A stretch of 64,000 nt of DNA, from the NCBI GenBank assembly GCA_015501585.1, contig JADNRY010000054.1, positions 186,001-250,000 on the forward strand. Direction: 5' to 3'. Within the stretch, counting starts at the first letter, position 1. Every line of letters starts with the position of its first letter. Below the pieces are notes generated by a model, which had not been told where the DNA came from, did no database searches, and worked only from the letters and a program-made list of their open reading frames with translations. Source of the stretch: Rhodocollybia butyracea (Eukaryota > Basidiomycota > Agaricomycetes > Agaricales > Omphalotaceae). Below, piece after piece: positions 1-10,761 of the stretch. The position numbers and the translations under genes are program-made.

Positions 1-1101
1 TTACTTCGCTTTGACTGAACAATTGGTCGCTGGTTTTCTCATTGCTATCTTGTCTTTTGCAACTCCCAATAGTGCGTTCTATCTATCGAATAAGGCTTGA
101 CCCTAAATCGCCTCAGTCGTTGGTGCTGCAACCCCATCTTTCGCTAAATGGCTTTTGGGGATCGTCTGCCTAGTTGCCAGCGCTGTTCAGATCTTTGGTT
201 TCTTGGGCGTCGCGAGAGTATGCATTGTTTTTACCATAATGTATAACCGCCCGCTGATCTCATGATTTCGTTCAGGAAAAGCCCATACTCTTTCGACGAT
301 ATATCACCTTACATAGCCTTGCCATAGTAGCCGCGTTTGCAATCGCTGCGGCCTGGGTCATTACTTCCGCGACTAAACACTCGACTGCCCAATCCAATTG
401 CATAGCTCAATTTTTCAATACCACGGACTCAACAGAACAATCGGAGGGCAACACTCTCTGCAACATCTTCCCTTGGGTTGACGTTGGTATAATGGCCGGT
501 ATTTGGGTCTGGCTTGCCATTATGCATGTATGTTGCTCCATGATTTTCTGTGGAATTCTCTAAGTTGCCTTAGGTTTATCTTTACGTCGTCATCAACTCA
601 TACAGCTCCGCACAACAACGGGACCATATCAAATATAATGCACTCAATAACTCTAATGGCGAAGGCATCCCTCTGGACAACCGTGCTTCTGGTGACTATG
701 CCGGTGGTCATGCACGCCAATTCAGCGCTGCTAGCATGAGTGATGTTATGAACCAACCCGTTCGTGAACCGAGAGACGGATTTTCTTATTCTGACAATGC
801 TCCGTACGTTCCGCAGAGCAATGTTCCCTACGGAGATTCAGTGTCGCATCCCAATTATGCTTACACTCAGAATCCTGGTCCCACTCCCGGGTACAATAAT
901 GGCTATTATGATGATTCGGCAGATCTATCACGCCCACCACAATCCCAAGCTCATCCTGGTGAGTTTCGATAGTTGCCAAGTGTCAGCCCGGTCTGGGTGA
1001 CATGGTGGAAGGGTCTATTGACCTCGTTTAGAACAGTATTCTGACAAGGTTTTTCCATAGCTGAAGGTAGTTTTGGTCGCAAGACCCCTAGATATGCGTG
1101 A
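1..1101 (+). CDS. MARVEL-like four-helix membrane protein (5' partial)
   Basis: The gene enters from the left edge already in coding sequence. I read five exons with introns at 72-116, 218-275, 528-573 and 959-1060. The joined product shows four hydrophobic segments (in the exons at about 2-71, 117-217, 276-370 and 470-600), then a hydrophilic Asn/Tyr/Pro-rich cytoplasmic-type tail. The last exon gives the ending AEGSFGRKTPRYA with TGA at 1099-1101; reading through the last intron would instead stop near 970. Layout and tail resemble the MARVEL-like membrane proteins of basidiomycetes, for which a role in membrane domain organisation is assumed but not shown. The true start is outside the window. 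It converges with the F-box gene next door. Confidence 0.7.
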
Positions 1102-1206
1102 CTGAGATATGGACATGGACTTTTGTATTATATTGCTGGACATCTATCATACTATATCTAGCACAAGCACTTTACTTACTAGATGGCTCATGCATTATTA
1201 TAATAA

Positions 1207-2475
1207 TCAGATGATTTCATCTTCATCCCATGGTCCAAGCCTCAGCTCAATCATTCTTTTCTCTGCTAGCTTTGACCACGACCTGCTTTGTTCCATATGC
1301 AGATCCTCACCTGAAAAGTACACATACAGTAATGCCAAAGCAGGTGGCCTCATGAGAAGTTGTTCAATCGACTGGAGAAGTTGTTTTCTTTCCTCGACTC
1401 GAAGACTTGAATGCCATGCAATTTTCAGTATTGCAAGAGCAGCAGGCAAGACAGTGATAAAGTTAACGTTCGGTTCATGAACAGAAACAAACGAAAGAGC
1501 AAGATAATGGAGATGCTCCAATTTGGAAAGACAGAGAGTTAAAGCCGAGCTTGACAGGCAACTGCAGCCCAGCAAGACTAATTTGTGCAGTCTTGACGCC
1601 GAACCAAACAATGAGTTCAGATGATGATCTCGAAGTTCAAACCGTGCGCCTGATCTGTCACCTTCTCGGTACTGGAATGTTTGGAGATGTGACTGAGCAA
1701 AGTGTTCGTGGAAATGATGATCCAAATGGTGTCCAGTGACCCCGGCAAGTGTTAGGTCACTAAGAAGGGGGAGTTTCGTGCCTGTTCGGATTCCGCAGTC
1801 TCCCGAAAGACGAAGGCTCTTTATATTATCAGACGGCATAACCTGAAATACTCGAGTTGAGCTCCTGAAAGGGCTCAGGTAAAGCTCATAGGCGTCCAGA
1901 AGTGGCGTTTCACTGGAAGGGAACATGGCCTTTTCGAACTGCAAGGTGAACCTTGCTCCTGGGACTGAGAGCGCAGTTAGCCAAAATCCGATTGTCCGAA
2001 CTATGACAAAGGCTTACTGAAATCTTTCATTGGACGGCTTCGGTGACACTCAAACACTCGCAACTCACGCAAAGACACGAGTTTTGATAAAACAAGATAG
2101 AGCTGGGAGGCAGGGACTGCCGACTGAATGTAGCTACTTAGACTGAGGACCCTTGTATATGGTTATGTTCCCTACCATACCAGAAATGCCCACCATTCTT
2201 GCATCGTTGGCGATATCTGCGTGTGTTATTCTCGACGCCGCCTGGTCGCTGACATTTGCATTAAAAGCGGAAATTTGGTCCTCGTAGCTGAGAGAAATGT
2301 AGGAACGAAAGTTTGCCAAATCCCCGGCTTCGTATGCAATCTGTCTGCAGACGTGTAAGATAGTATAATGAGCGTTTGTGGGTTGCTGGTTTCTGGATAC
2401 CTGTTGAATGTCTGAAAGGTAGAACGCGTAAGTTATGAGGCGCAACTCGACGGGGAGGGACAAGAATGAAAACAT
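1207..2475 (-). CDS. F-box protein with LRR-like C-terminal part
   Basis: The first exon (from ATG at 2475) starts with an F-box-like segment, LPVELRLITYAF, followed by ILHVCRQIAYEA, the pattern seen in many fungal F-box proteins, which recruit substrates to SCF ubiquitin ligases. The second large open stretch (about 1951 to 1207) has regularly spaced leucines (for example LHKLVLLGCSCLSSSALTL) and fits the leucine-rich half of the same protein. I join them by an intron of about 186 bases (2137 to 1952). That is long for this window, so a small exon may be hidden there. Substrate unknown. Such genes are expanded in mushroom genomes. Confidence 0.6.
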
Positions 2476-2811
2476 GACCGGGCCGCCACGAGAACCGCGC
2501 CTCGTTGTTGTTGCGTTCAGTGGCGTGGCACAGGCGTGGATCTTTTAGCAACGGCTCCGACGTGAAGCCCAAAACGAAAAATGAAATGGAACGCGTATGT
2601 ACCGCCTTTCTGTTTTCATTGTTTGTTAAAAGGCCCGAACATGGAAGAACCAGTCACCTTTGATCCCGTACCATTCTGCCGTAACTGCAATTAGGCTGCC
2701 CCGAAAATTCTTGCGACAAAATTCGCGTTAGGACACCTGCTCCCATCTCTCACAGAACTCTTCGCCCTCTTTTATAAACATTCCCAGCTCAGCTAGCATT
2801 CGGCCACTTCA
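2476..2811. promoter_or_regulatory. Divergent intergenic region with TATA box
   Basis: Lies between the F-box gene and the small protein gene, which point away from each other. A clear TATAAA is at 2773-2778, only 34 bases before the ATG at 2812, so the small gene would have a very short leader. Nothing else recognised. Confidence 0.4.
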
Positions 2812-3305
2812 ATGCCAGCTCTTCTACACAACTACCAAGTCCAGCTCGACTTCAACAATGACACAGGCAGGCCTGTGTCCATTCAGCTCTCCAAAGACTA
2901 TGGTCGCAGTACCGCTTCTATTGTCCTGCTACTACCTTCGGAGGAGGTAATTCATACATAAATTTTCGCCCACCGTAATTTTGGTGTAACAAAAAAATAG
3001 GTAACCCTCGTCCTAGATCCCGGGTCCGTTTACCACTACGCTGTAAAGATCAGCTCAGGTTCTGTCTATAAAGTCGCGGACGTGAGGTAAGTATCTATCT
3101 GTACGCTCTCAAACACAATACGAACGACCCTTGTCCTTCCCACAGGGCCCGATCATGGAGGGATATGCACTGTGATATATCACATCTTTTCTCTGGTGGG
3201 AGCGCATCCCGATATAACAACACATCCGCAGATGGTGCACTAGTCGTTGATCGTCTGTGGCGCGATTATCGAATCTCCTGCTTTGGGGGAGACCAATTAT
3301 CATAG
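2812..3305 (+). CDS. Small conserved-looking protein of unknown function (126 aa)
   Basis: Three exons, 2812-2946, 3001-3086 and 3146-3305, with introns of 54 and 59 bases that have clean GT/AG borders and keep the frame. The joined protein has 126 residues, no signal peptide and no membrane segment. It starts MPALLHNYQVQLDFNN and ends FGGDQLS. Alternating hydrophobic residues (VQLDFN, IVLLLP, VTLVLD, YHYAVKI) suggest a small beta-rich fold. I do not recognise a family. The correct splice phases and coding-like codon choice in all three exons argue that it is a real gene rather than chance. Confidence 0.6.
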
Positions 3306-3901
3306 CAGCTTAGGTAGGGCCTCGTTTTCTTCACCCTTTTTTTCTCGCTGAAGTTGACGATATATTCAGGGCGCAGGGAGCGGATAACTATCGTTAATTT
3401 CTTCGAGGACATGCTTTTGCAGCGAGGCTCTAGTATAAACGACACGAGGATCTTATCGTCGAACCTTGATATTTATCTATAAACCTACCACAGCCTACCA
3501 CGGACATTGCAGTTCTTATTATTTTTGGCAATTTGAATCGTTTTCCCCGAAGTCAGCGTGTCGCCAGGTAGCAGCGAGGAGCAGCCTCGTTTTTTCAGCG
3601 TGTCCTCATTCTTTTGCTTAGACATGTTGTCCGTTCCTGGTTACGATGCCGCTTCAATTGACCCAAAAGCGTTCAAAATTGACTGTCCATACTTTGGAGA
3701 GGACTCGTCATGATTGCGTATGTGTACTTATGTGGCTTTATGTGGTCGTTTCCGCTAACAACAGCTTATGCACTTAAATAGGCTGGACTCGGCATATTCT
3801 CCGAAGATGCATATAGGCTCTTTTTGAAATTTCCTTGATGTTGTTCCCTCGTCTAATGCATTTGAACATAAAGCCACCAGCGAATTACACCGAAAGTGTA
3901 C
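3306..3901. other. Intergenic region with one short ORF
   Basis: Region between the small protein gene and the end of the oxidoreductase. A 29-codon ORF (3624-3713) is listed separately. A TATA-like stretch is near 3478. Otherwise nothing recognised. Confidence 0.4.
3624..3713 (+). CDS. Possible 29-residue small ORF
   Basis: ATG at 3624, TGA at 3711. The peptide starts MLSVPGYDAASIDP and ends DCPYFGEDSS; codon choice looks coding-like. It has no CAAX end, so it is not a mating pheromone precursor, and no signal peptide. A donor inside the last codons could splice it to sequence beyond 3780, so it may instead be a first exon. An ORF of this size is common by chance. Confidence 0.15.
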   Translation: MLSVPGYDAASIDPKAFKIDCPYFGEDSS

Positions 3902-5320
3902 CTAAGCTCGCTCCTTTTCTCCCGCATTCCGAATGGCCCAAGTCAAGGCATAAGTCTCCAGCGCATCCTCGTATGAACAATATGGCTTCCCTGCGATTAG
4001 GGCATCAATCTGGGTCTGGAATGGATCGTCGTCTTTGAAGATTGTTAACTCCACTACAGAAGGAATGGAATCAGTGGACATTATTCTGTGGAAAAACTTA
4101 CCAACCTTCGGCTCCCATTTCGGGTCGGCGCGTAAAGAGGCGGGGTGCCGAGCTGTACATATCAACCAGCTTGAACGTGTAGCCATCACAGAGCACCTCG
4201 AACTACAAAAAGGAATCAGTCTAACCAGATAGATGAAGGGAGGCCCAACCTCAGTGTCATAGGTATTGCCATGCAATCCGACTACGTGAACCAAACTGCC
4301 GACTGCACCTTTTTCATAAGTCCAAATAGAGCTGGTATATCGAGGAATGCGACACTCGGGTGGGATTGTGGCCTCGTCGAAGCCTAACTTACTCAGCTTA
4401 CCTGGCGCATCGGTATGCTCGACAGTGTGCGTTCGAACGGATGGAAGAATAGGCTTTCCACCGAAGAACAGAGAGAGGGAGATCAGATGTGTGGCCTGCT
4501 CTACAATAGCTGTTGAGAGAGGAGTACTAGTCAATTCACTAAGTTGACAACTCCAACTTGGATATCTTACGACCGCATGAAGCTTGTTTGTTCCACCAAG
4601 CTGGCTTGCGCTGTGGCATTCAATTATCGTTCCTTGATTATGAAGAAGGCGCCAAAAGAATCCAACATACCGCGAACTCGTATGCCATGTAATAGCGAGC
4701 TTGAGTGCCCATCACCACTAAAGCTTTCTCCCTGATAATTTCCTGGATGACTCGGACGGCTTTCAACGCACGCAGCATGTATCCCACGCCTACAGGGGTT
4801 CCACATTCCTGGTAGGCATTCAAAACGGTCTCTTGACCCGCAATATCGGATAGTTCCACCGCACTGATGGGCTTCTCAATCAACCAGTTCTTTGTCTGGG
4901 GAAACGCTGTGAGGAGACGGAGGTCGAGGTTGGTCTTTGACGTTGTTCCTCCACGGAAATGGGGTGGTGCACCAACGATAATCAGGCTAACCTTGTTCGT
5001 TCCAACTTTTTCTGCAGCAGCCTCGACAGTGGGCCAAGAAGCAGTCTCGGAATAACCCTCGATCCCTGCGGCAACTTTGAGCGCGATCTGAGCTTTGGAA
5101 CGTGCGACGTCAGGGTCGATAATACCCAGAGCGACCAGTCGTGAGCCGTACGACCTGTGTTTTCCTCCTTGTTAGTTCAGATTTGTTTAGATGATTCGGA
5201 GCTAACGAATTGTAGATACTTTTCGAGTCGGAGGCTGTGGTTCCAAGGGCCCTCGGGAGAGCCAAAGTTGATTTCTCCGGCTCCTACGTAGATGACAACG
5301 AAATTTTCGTTGCTCATGGT
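3902..5320 (-). CDS. GFO/IDH/MocA-type oxidoreductase with fungal C-terminal domain
   Basis: Predicted NAD(P)-dependent oxidoreductase. The start MSNENFVVIYVGAGEINFG at 5320 carries a variant Rossmann-type nucleotide-binding loop. Further down the protein, KNWLIEKPISAVELSDI matches the EKP signature of this superfamily. The C-terminal half (from about 4534) fits the fungal putative oxidoreductase C-terminal domain. Five or more short introns are needed. Two I worked out: one after LHGNTYDTE (about 4247 to 4199), and one that joins RRPEMGAE to VELTIFKDDDPF. The product ends DALETYALTWAIRNAGEKERA, stop at 3902. Substrate unknown. It is divergent from the SDR gene, so the two redox enzymes may share a promoter region. 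Confidence 0.75.
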
Positions 5321-5763
5321 GGGTAGAAGAAGTAAGTAGTGATTATCAAGATCATGGAACGCTATCAGCAATGTGGCGATAGGGGCACTTGCCTCGAATT
5401 CCTCAAAGTTCAGCCTCTTTCCGATTGATATTTTCTTCTTGCGGCGATCTTATTTTAGCAATCACAAGAGTTGGCTGATTTGTCGAAAAAAAGATGTTTT
5501 GGTGTCGACAAACGCGTCCGGAACCCTGCCGGAGCACTATGGACAGGTGACCGCGTGGCACAATGATAAAGATACCGAACTCTATAAAAAACACCACACT
5601 TGATTCTCGTACCATCTGCGTCGCTCTTGGTCTTTGAGTCTCTGCAATACTTATAAGGAAGCTAACCGATCCGCGCCGCAACTTGGCCATGAGATCCGCG
5701 GCTTATTCCTTTTCCCCCACTTCACACCAACCAAGTTGAAAACAGAAACCAGTTTTTGAAACA
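5321..5763. promoter_or_regulatory. Divergent promoter region between two oxidoreductase genes
   Basis: 443 bases separate the oxidoreductase start (5320, minus) from the SDR start (5764, plus). A TATAAAAA run is at 5583-5590. No repeats or other sites recognised. Confidence 0.35.
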
Positions 5764-7049
5764 ATGCAGACCGCAACACGACATACACTCCTCAACTCCG
5801 TTATAGGTACGGGAAAACTCGGTGTTGCTTCCTTGTTCAGTATCAAGGGCTGGGTCATAAGTCAGTTTTTATTTTTTTAGCTTTGCTCGATGACTGAAAC
5901 GGGAGTAACCTAGTTGTCACTGGGGGCTCCACTGGTATTGGGCTTGTAACTGCAGCAGCTTTGGTAGAGAATGGCGCCAAAGTATACATCACTGGTCGTC
6001 GCGCCGAACTTCTTGATCAGGCAGTTAAGATGGTGACAGATAACGCCAAAGGGAGCGGTGGAAGCATCCACGCTGTTGCAGGAGACACTTCCACTAAGGA
6101 AGGCATTGCAGGTTTGTCATGATCCGGCTCTGAATGTTCGAACGTTCCTCATCCGTTTCCCTCACCAGAACTTGTTCATCAAGTTTCTGCCAAAGAAAAA
6201 TACATCAATGTCCTTATCAACAGTCAGTTTTTTTTTTCATCTAGTCGTATTCTCGCTGCTAATTTCTCCTTGTTCGCTCGAAAAGACCAAGGTGTATCGC
6301 TCGGTGCCCCTGACGTCGAAGGAGCTCCACAGACTCCCGAGGGAATCTCCGAGGTTCTCTTCGCCCAGCCCATGGAAAACTGGCTACAAACTTACCAAAT
6401 CAACACCGCCGCATATTTCTACTCCAGCGTCGCCTTCCTCCCTCTCCTAGCGGCAGCCAAAACCGTCGGTGGCTTCCCTGAGCCAGGTAACATCGTCAAC
6501 ATCGGCAGCATGTCAGGTCTCACGACTACGTCGCAGCGCGGGCAGTTTGAGTATAACGCTTCCAAGTGAGTCTATTCGTTGATCTGAGGTTCGATACTGA
6601 ATATAGGAGATTTTAGGGCAGCCACTCACTCCTTGTCGCGCCAGCTCGCGAACGACTTTGCAAGGCGTGGTCTAGGTGTTAGGGTCAACGTTATCTGCCC
6701 TGGATATTTCTCGTCAGGAATGACTAACGTTGGCGATGCATCCCAGGACCCAGCAGGATTCGCTACTCAGTGGGGTATTCCATTTGGCCGAGGCGGACAT
6801 GCCGTGGATTACGCTCAGGCAATATTCAGCTTGATCACGGTCCGTCGTGTGCTTTTATTCCTACGTATTACTGCTAACCGTCCTCGAACAGAACCAGTAT
6901 GTGACTGGAACTGAGCTTATCATTGATGGTGGATGGCTCCTTCAGCTTGGTACGTTTCTTTTACATCCCCCATAAGTTTTGAACACTGAACGCAGCCGTT
7001 TAGCTTACTAAATGGATCGATATCAGGAATGCCTATAGAAGGCTTATAA
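5764..7049 (+). CDS. Short-chain dehydrogenase/reductase (SDR)
   Basis: NAD(P)(H)-dependent oxidoreductase of the classical SDR family. The cofactor loop is TGGSTGIG, right after an intron; the downstream Asn motif is NVLINN; the catalytic Ser is in NIGSMSG; the catalytic YxxxK is EYNASKAA, split by an intron after SK. The C-terminal part reads VNVICPGYFSSGMT and TGTELIIDGGWLLQLG. The last exon (7027-7049) adds MPIEGL and the stop at 7047; the last intron is 6950-7026. There are about seven exons. The 30-residue part before the Rossmann loop has no clear signal peptide. The substrate cannot be told from sequence. Confidence 0.88.
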
Positions 7050-7607
7050 CCTATAATTCGGCTCTGTAGTTGACCTAATCAAATACGTGACCCGCAATAC
7101 TCTCCTCCAAGCCGACAAGAGTTCTTGTAAGGCTCAGAAATAATTTCAGCTTATTCGACAGACCCTCCTCAAAATATGCTGAAAACATACTGAAAATATG
7201 AACGCACCGTCAATTACTACCGCGCATACAATCGGCGGCGCTGTTATCGATTTTGCGAATTACCGAAAAGTAGGTTGCCGGTCGTTCACCAGGTTACCTG
7301 GTTCCCATACCTTTGTGTGAGTGAATACACTGAACTCTTCCCGAGGTCACATCACATAGCTGGCCTTTGTTCGACGAACGTTGTGCAACCGGCAGACATA
7401 TATCTATTAACAGAAGAAGAGTCTGAATCCACGAGACATATTAACTACGAATGTTCAACAATCATACTGACAGAGAAGCTGGTATTCTCTGTGATCATCT
7501 GCTACGAGGGAATATTCGCAAGGTCGTTGTCCGGATTCTCATAAAAAATTTCCACAGTGTCTATACTTAAACACTGCTTTCCGCGCGTCCCAGTCGACAG
7601 TGAGAAC
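7050..7607. other. Intergenic region
   Basis: Between the SDR stop and the Aim6-like start. I see no coding pattern, repeat or RNA gene here; it probably holds the SDR terminator and the Aim6-like promoter. Confidence 0.35.
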
Positions 7608-8804
7608 ATGCTCTCCACAACGATTATCGCTATTGCCCTCGCAGTCTTGCGGGGGCGGTCTGCAAACCTACTGTATTCGAACAAATAACTATGCTCGAGG
7701 AAAGCAACTCGACACTGATACAGTATCCGACTCAGTTCACACAGAATATCGTACCAAAACAAATCCACTCCCATAATGATTGTGAGCTACCTGCGCATGT
7801 CTCTAATTAAACGCTGTTCGAGTCGAGTGCTGCTAAACAGATTGGCGCGATGTCCCGCTTCTCACCGCTCTCAGTCTTGGTGTTGGAAGTGTTGAGGCAG
7901 ATGTATGGTTTATCGATAACACTCTCTTTGTACGCATACCTGCAGCTAACGAATGATGACATGTTATTGAACTGGTTTCTAGATCGGGCACGAATTGGCG
8001 GCTTTGACACCAGCTCGCACATTAGATTCGTTGTATATACAACCACTTATCAGCATTCTGGCGCGTCAAAACCCGGTCACCGCGTTCACCGCAAATCAGA
8101 CGACCCCGAAGTGCTTGGTTCCATTCTGACTTCACGGGTATTATTTAGTACTCACTATGCTTTCTCCAGTGGGGTGTTCGACATGTCGGGCACTACATCT
8201 TTTCAACTGCTGATATGCATGAAGACGGATGGCGACAGGCAAGTATAGATATACTATCTCTAAAAATGCTTCGTGAAGAACGGCATATTTAGTACGTTGC
8301 CTCCCGTTCTAAAAGCGTTAGAGCCTTTGCGACAGCTTGGATATCTAACGACGTTTACCAACGGTACTTTGATTCCCTCTGCGATCACGGCTGTTGGTAC
8401 CGGGAATACACCTTTGGGTGAGTGTCTTGGATTATGTTGATCACGGACACGAGTACTAAGAGGCAGACGGAATCATGGCGTTGTCGCCTCGGGACCTCTT
8501 CTTCGATGCCCCACTTATCGACCTTGACGATCCCAACGTGGCTTATAACGTTACTATATCGCCGCTAGCTAGCACAGACTACGAACCTGCAATAGGCTGG
8601 CCTGGCATAGGAAATATCAGCGAGGCCCAGATGGGGAACCTGACTAAATTTATCAACGACGCGCACACTCGCGGTATTAAAGCCAGGTTTTGGGATACAC
8701 CTGGATGGCCCATTCAAGCACGCCATGCTGTCTGGGAGTTGCTGTTAAACGCTGGAGCTGACTGGTTGAACGCAGATGACTTGGAGGCTGCCAGCCAATT
8801 TTGA
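7608..8804 (+). CDS. Aim6-like PLC-like phosphodiesterase
   Basis: Member of the Aim6 family, related to the TIM-barrel glycerophosphodiester phosphodiesterase/PI-PLC fold; its substrate is not known. Seven exons are needed, so no single frame shows it. Exons: 7608-7643 (signal-like MLSTTIIAIALA), 7724-7781, 7841-7929, 7983-8110, 8149-8238, 8293-8417, 8467-8804. The joined protein has IHSHNDYWRDVPLL, GVGSVEADVWF, GHELAALTPARTLDSLYI, QLLICMKTDGD and RFWDTPGWPIQARHAVWELL, ending ADDLEAASQF. The metal-site-like HSHND and EADVW segments are intact. The intron at 8239-8292 needs a GC donor. The first intron could instead end at 7699. Confidence 0.85.
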
Positions 8805-9143
8805 TTAATGGAATATACTACTTTCGTAAATTTGTCCTGGGTTTCCGACCAAATATATAGTTTGCAGTAAGTACAGGTCCTGTAGTTGGTGGGCGGATAC
8901 CCAGTTTGCCTTGAGCCATGTCAAGAACACTTCGTGGGTCTCCAGGAGCGGAATGCCCAGCCCGCAAAGGGAATTCTCCGGTGAGGGTTTTCTTTCTTTC
9001 TTCATCATGAAGCTTTTTCAGCGCTATTGGCGTGGCCATCAAGTGGTCCTGGAAACTATCATTAGAATCAAAATAAAACAGCAAAGACCACAGGACGCAC
9101 AATATAATTCGAGACATTCCGGCTCAGCTTCGAGATAGCATCT
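8805..9143. other. Convergent intergenic region
   Basis: 3' flanks of the Aim6-like gene and of bL17m. Open frames here are short and show no conserved motif. Probably terminators only. Confidence 0.3.
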
Positions 9144-9824
9144 TCACCTCGAAAGCGTAACATTTTTTCGCATATTCCAACGGGTTTTTGGTCGTAACAT
9201 CCCCGACTGACCGAATTCCAACTTCTTTTCAGCCTCAATAATCTCCCCAGTACCGTGAACACCAGTTTTGATGAGATTGAGAGGTTTCTGCCATCGGAAT
9301 TTGTCCTGTACAACTTCTCGCCCTATAGCCCGCGCAGTAATCTCCCACCGTAGATCTCTAGGATTGTCGACCAGCTCGAGAATTGCGACTGGTGCATTAT
9401 CACCCGGTCGATTGCCAAATTTGTGTATCCTGGTGTATCCACCGGGGCGATCCGCATAACGGCTAGCAAAAGTTCCAAAGAGTTTAGGTAATACTTCGGG
9501 CTTTAGAAGAAAAGCGGATGCTCTTTCGTGAGCTGACCGGTCGCCTTTCTTGCCCAAAGTGATAATCTAGGCAAGTATAGGGCTTAGGCGCCAGCTTTCA
9601 GGATTTCAGGACATATGTACCTTTTCCGCTAATCTAGCGGTATCTTTTGCCTTTGGAAGAGTTGTTTTAATCTGTTCGTGCTCGAACAGTGAAGTGACCA
9701 AGTTTCTGTGTCGAAATGAGTCAAGGAAAGTATAAAAAGTTCACTTTCTGAGAGCTGACCGTAGCATTAGCATCCTATGGGATGTCGGTCGCGAGAATTT
9801 ACGGAAAGCCACGCCATGTTTCAT
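9144..9824 (-). CDS. MRPL8: Mitochondrial large ribosomal subunit protein bL17m
   Basis: Homologue of bacterial L17 and of yeast mitochondrial Mrpl8. It lines the peptide exit region of the mitochondrial large subunit. Three exons: the first gives MKHGVAFRKFSRPTSHRMLM, the second LRNLVTSLFEHEQIKTTLPK (the conserved HE.I.TT segment), the third starts IITLGKKGDRSAHERASAF and includes RPGGYTRIHKFGNRPGDNAP, the classic L17 box. The stop is at 9144. The fungal C-terminal extension follows the L17 core, as usual for mitochondrial versions. Only 89 bases separate its start from the ACP gene on the other strand. Confidence 0.9.
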
Positions 9825-9913
9825 GACGGTCAAAAATGAAGAATGAAGAAGAGTAAGTACACACGTGAGAGGATGACGCATAAAATTTGAGCGTTTCTTT
9901 TTTACTCTCAACC
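9825..9913. promoter_or_regulatory. Bidirectional promoter of bL17m and mitochondrial ACP
   Basis: An 89-base gap lies between two divergent start codons (9824 minus, 9914 plus). Both leaders and both core promoters must lie in or overlap this gap. Confidence 0.5.
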
Positions 9914-10483
9914 ATGTCTCTGTTCCGTATTGCTGCTAGGTCTTCTCTACCCCGGTTTGCTGTCAGTTCTACTGTCAGGAGGACACAGCAGCTGCCATTT
10001 CGTTCATTTTCGGCCGCCCCTGGCCTTAAAAAGTCAGAAATTGAGCTGCGCGTTCTGGAAATTATGAAGGGCTTTGAAAAGATTGACGCATCCAAGGTAC
10101 GCTGACTCACATTCTCATGTGCGACTACTTACAAGTCATGCCTTAGCTTACTACCTCAGCCTCGTTTGAAAAAGACCTTGGTTTGGATAGTTTAGATGCC
10201 GTTGAAGTGGTCATGGCAGTAGAAGAGGTACAAGTCTCCCTTCCTTTTGTACGGCTCTTTGACGCGATCTTTTTTCAGGAGTTTGCGATTGAAATACCGG
10301 ATGCAGAAGCAGACGAAATTCAAACCGTACAGCAAGGTTCGTAACGAGAATGGTCATCTGTGGTTGTCTCTTACTCATCTCATTTACATACAGCCATCGA
10401 CTATGTCGCTAAAACTCCGGAAGGTTTGTTCGGCCGTCGTTTTTGGCACCTTGCATGTACTCATATCTATCCAAGCTCACTAA
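9914..10483 (+). CDS. ACP1: Mitochondrial acyl carrier protein
   Basis: Carries acyl chains on a 4'-phosphopantetheine arm for mitochondrial type II fatty acid synthesis (lipoate supply) and is also a subunit of complex I in many fungi. The N-terminal about 40 residues are rich in Arg/Ser with no acids ([21 protein letters not shown]), a mitochondrial presequence. The prosthetic-group site is [11 protein letters not shown] with the Ser of the DSL motif. Then comes [19 protein letters not shown]. The final intron (about 10425-10475) joins TPE to AH and the stop at 10481, giving the usual TPEAH end. Five exons. Confidence 0.93.
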
Positions 10484-10761
10484 ATTACTACGGGAATATC
10501 CGCAATGTACTCCACCAATCCTGACTACCTCCTAAAAAGATTGAATATTGCGGAAATCTTACGGTCCGGAAGTTGAGAACGCGTCTTTGTCCCGCTGATC
10601 AGTACTGAGAGATAGGCGTCGAGGAAAGCATTGACTCTTTCACCTTTCGGTGATCGAATTGTATCTTTAGCCATTTCACCAAAATGGTCTAGTCTATAGA
10701 GATTTTCCTGCCGCAAACAATTTTATTTCTTCGATTTCTTTCTCCTTTGTTCCTTTCCTGA
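10484..10761. other. Intergenic region
   Basis: 278 bases between ACP and the SMP-30-like gene. A 63-codon minus frame (10525-10716) shows no family motif and is not called. Confidence 0.3.

Noticed and set aside
1109..1480. 123-codon plus-strand frame
   Set aside because: Lies antisense to the leucine-rich part of the F-box gene and has no motif of its own.
3624..3713. Idea that the 29-residue ORF is a pheromone or processed cyclic-peptide precursor
   Set aside because: No CAAX end and no recognisable family leader; the proline spacing alone is not evidence.
7608..7760. Apparent frameshift in the signal peptide of the Aim6-like gene
   Set aside because: An intron 7644-7723 (or 7644-7699) restores the frame, so no mutation is needed.
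8818..9117. Minus-strand open frame between the Aim6-like and bL17m genes
   Set aside because: No conserved motif; bL17m ends at 9144 with a complete C-terminus, so no further exon is needed.
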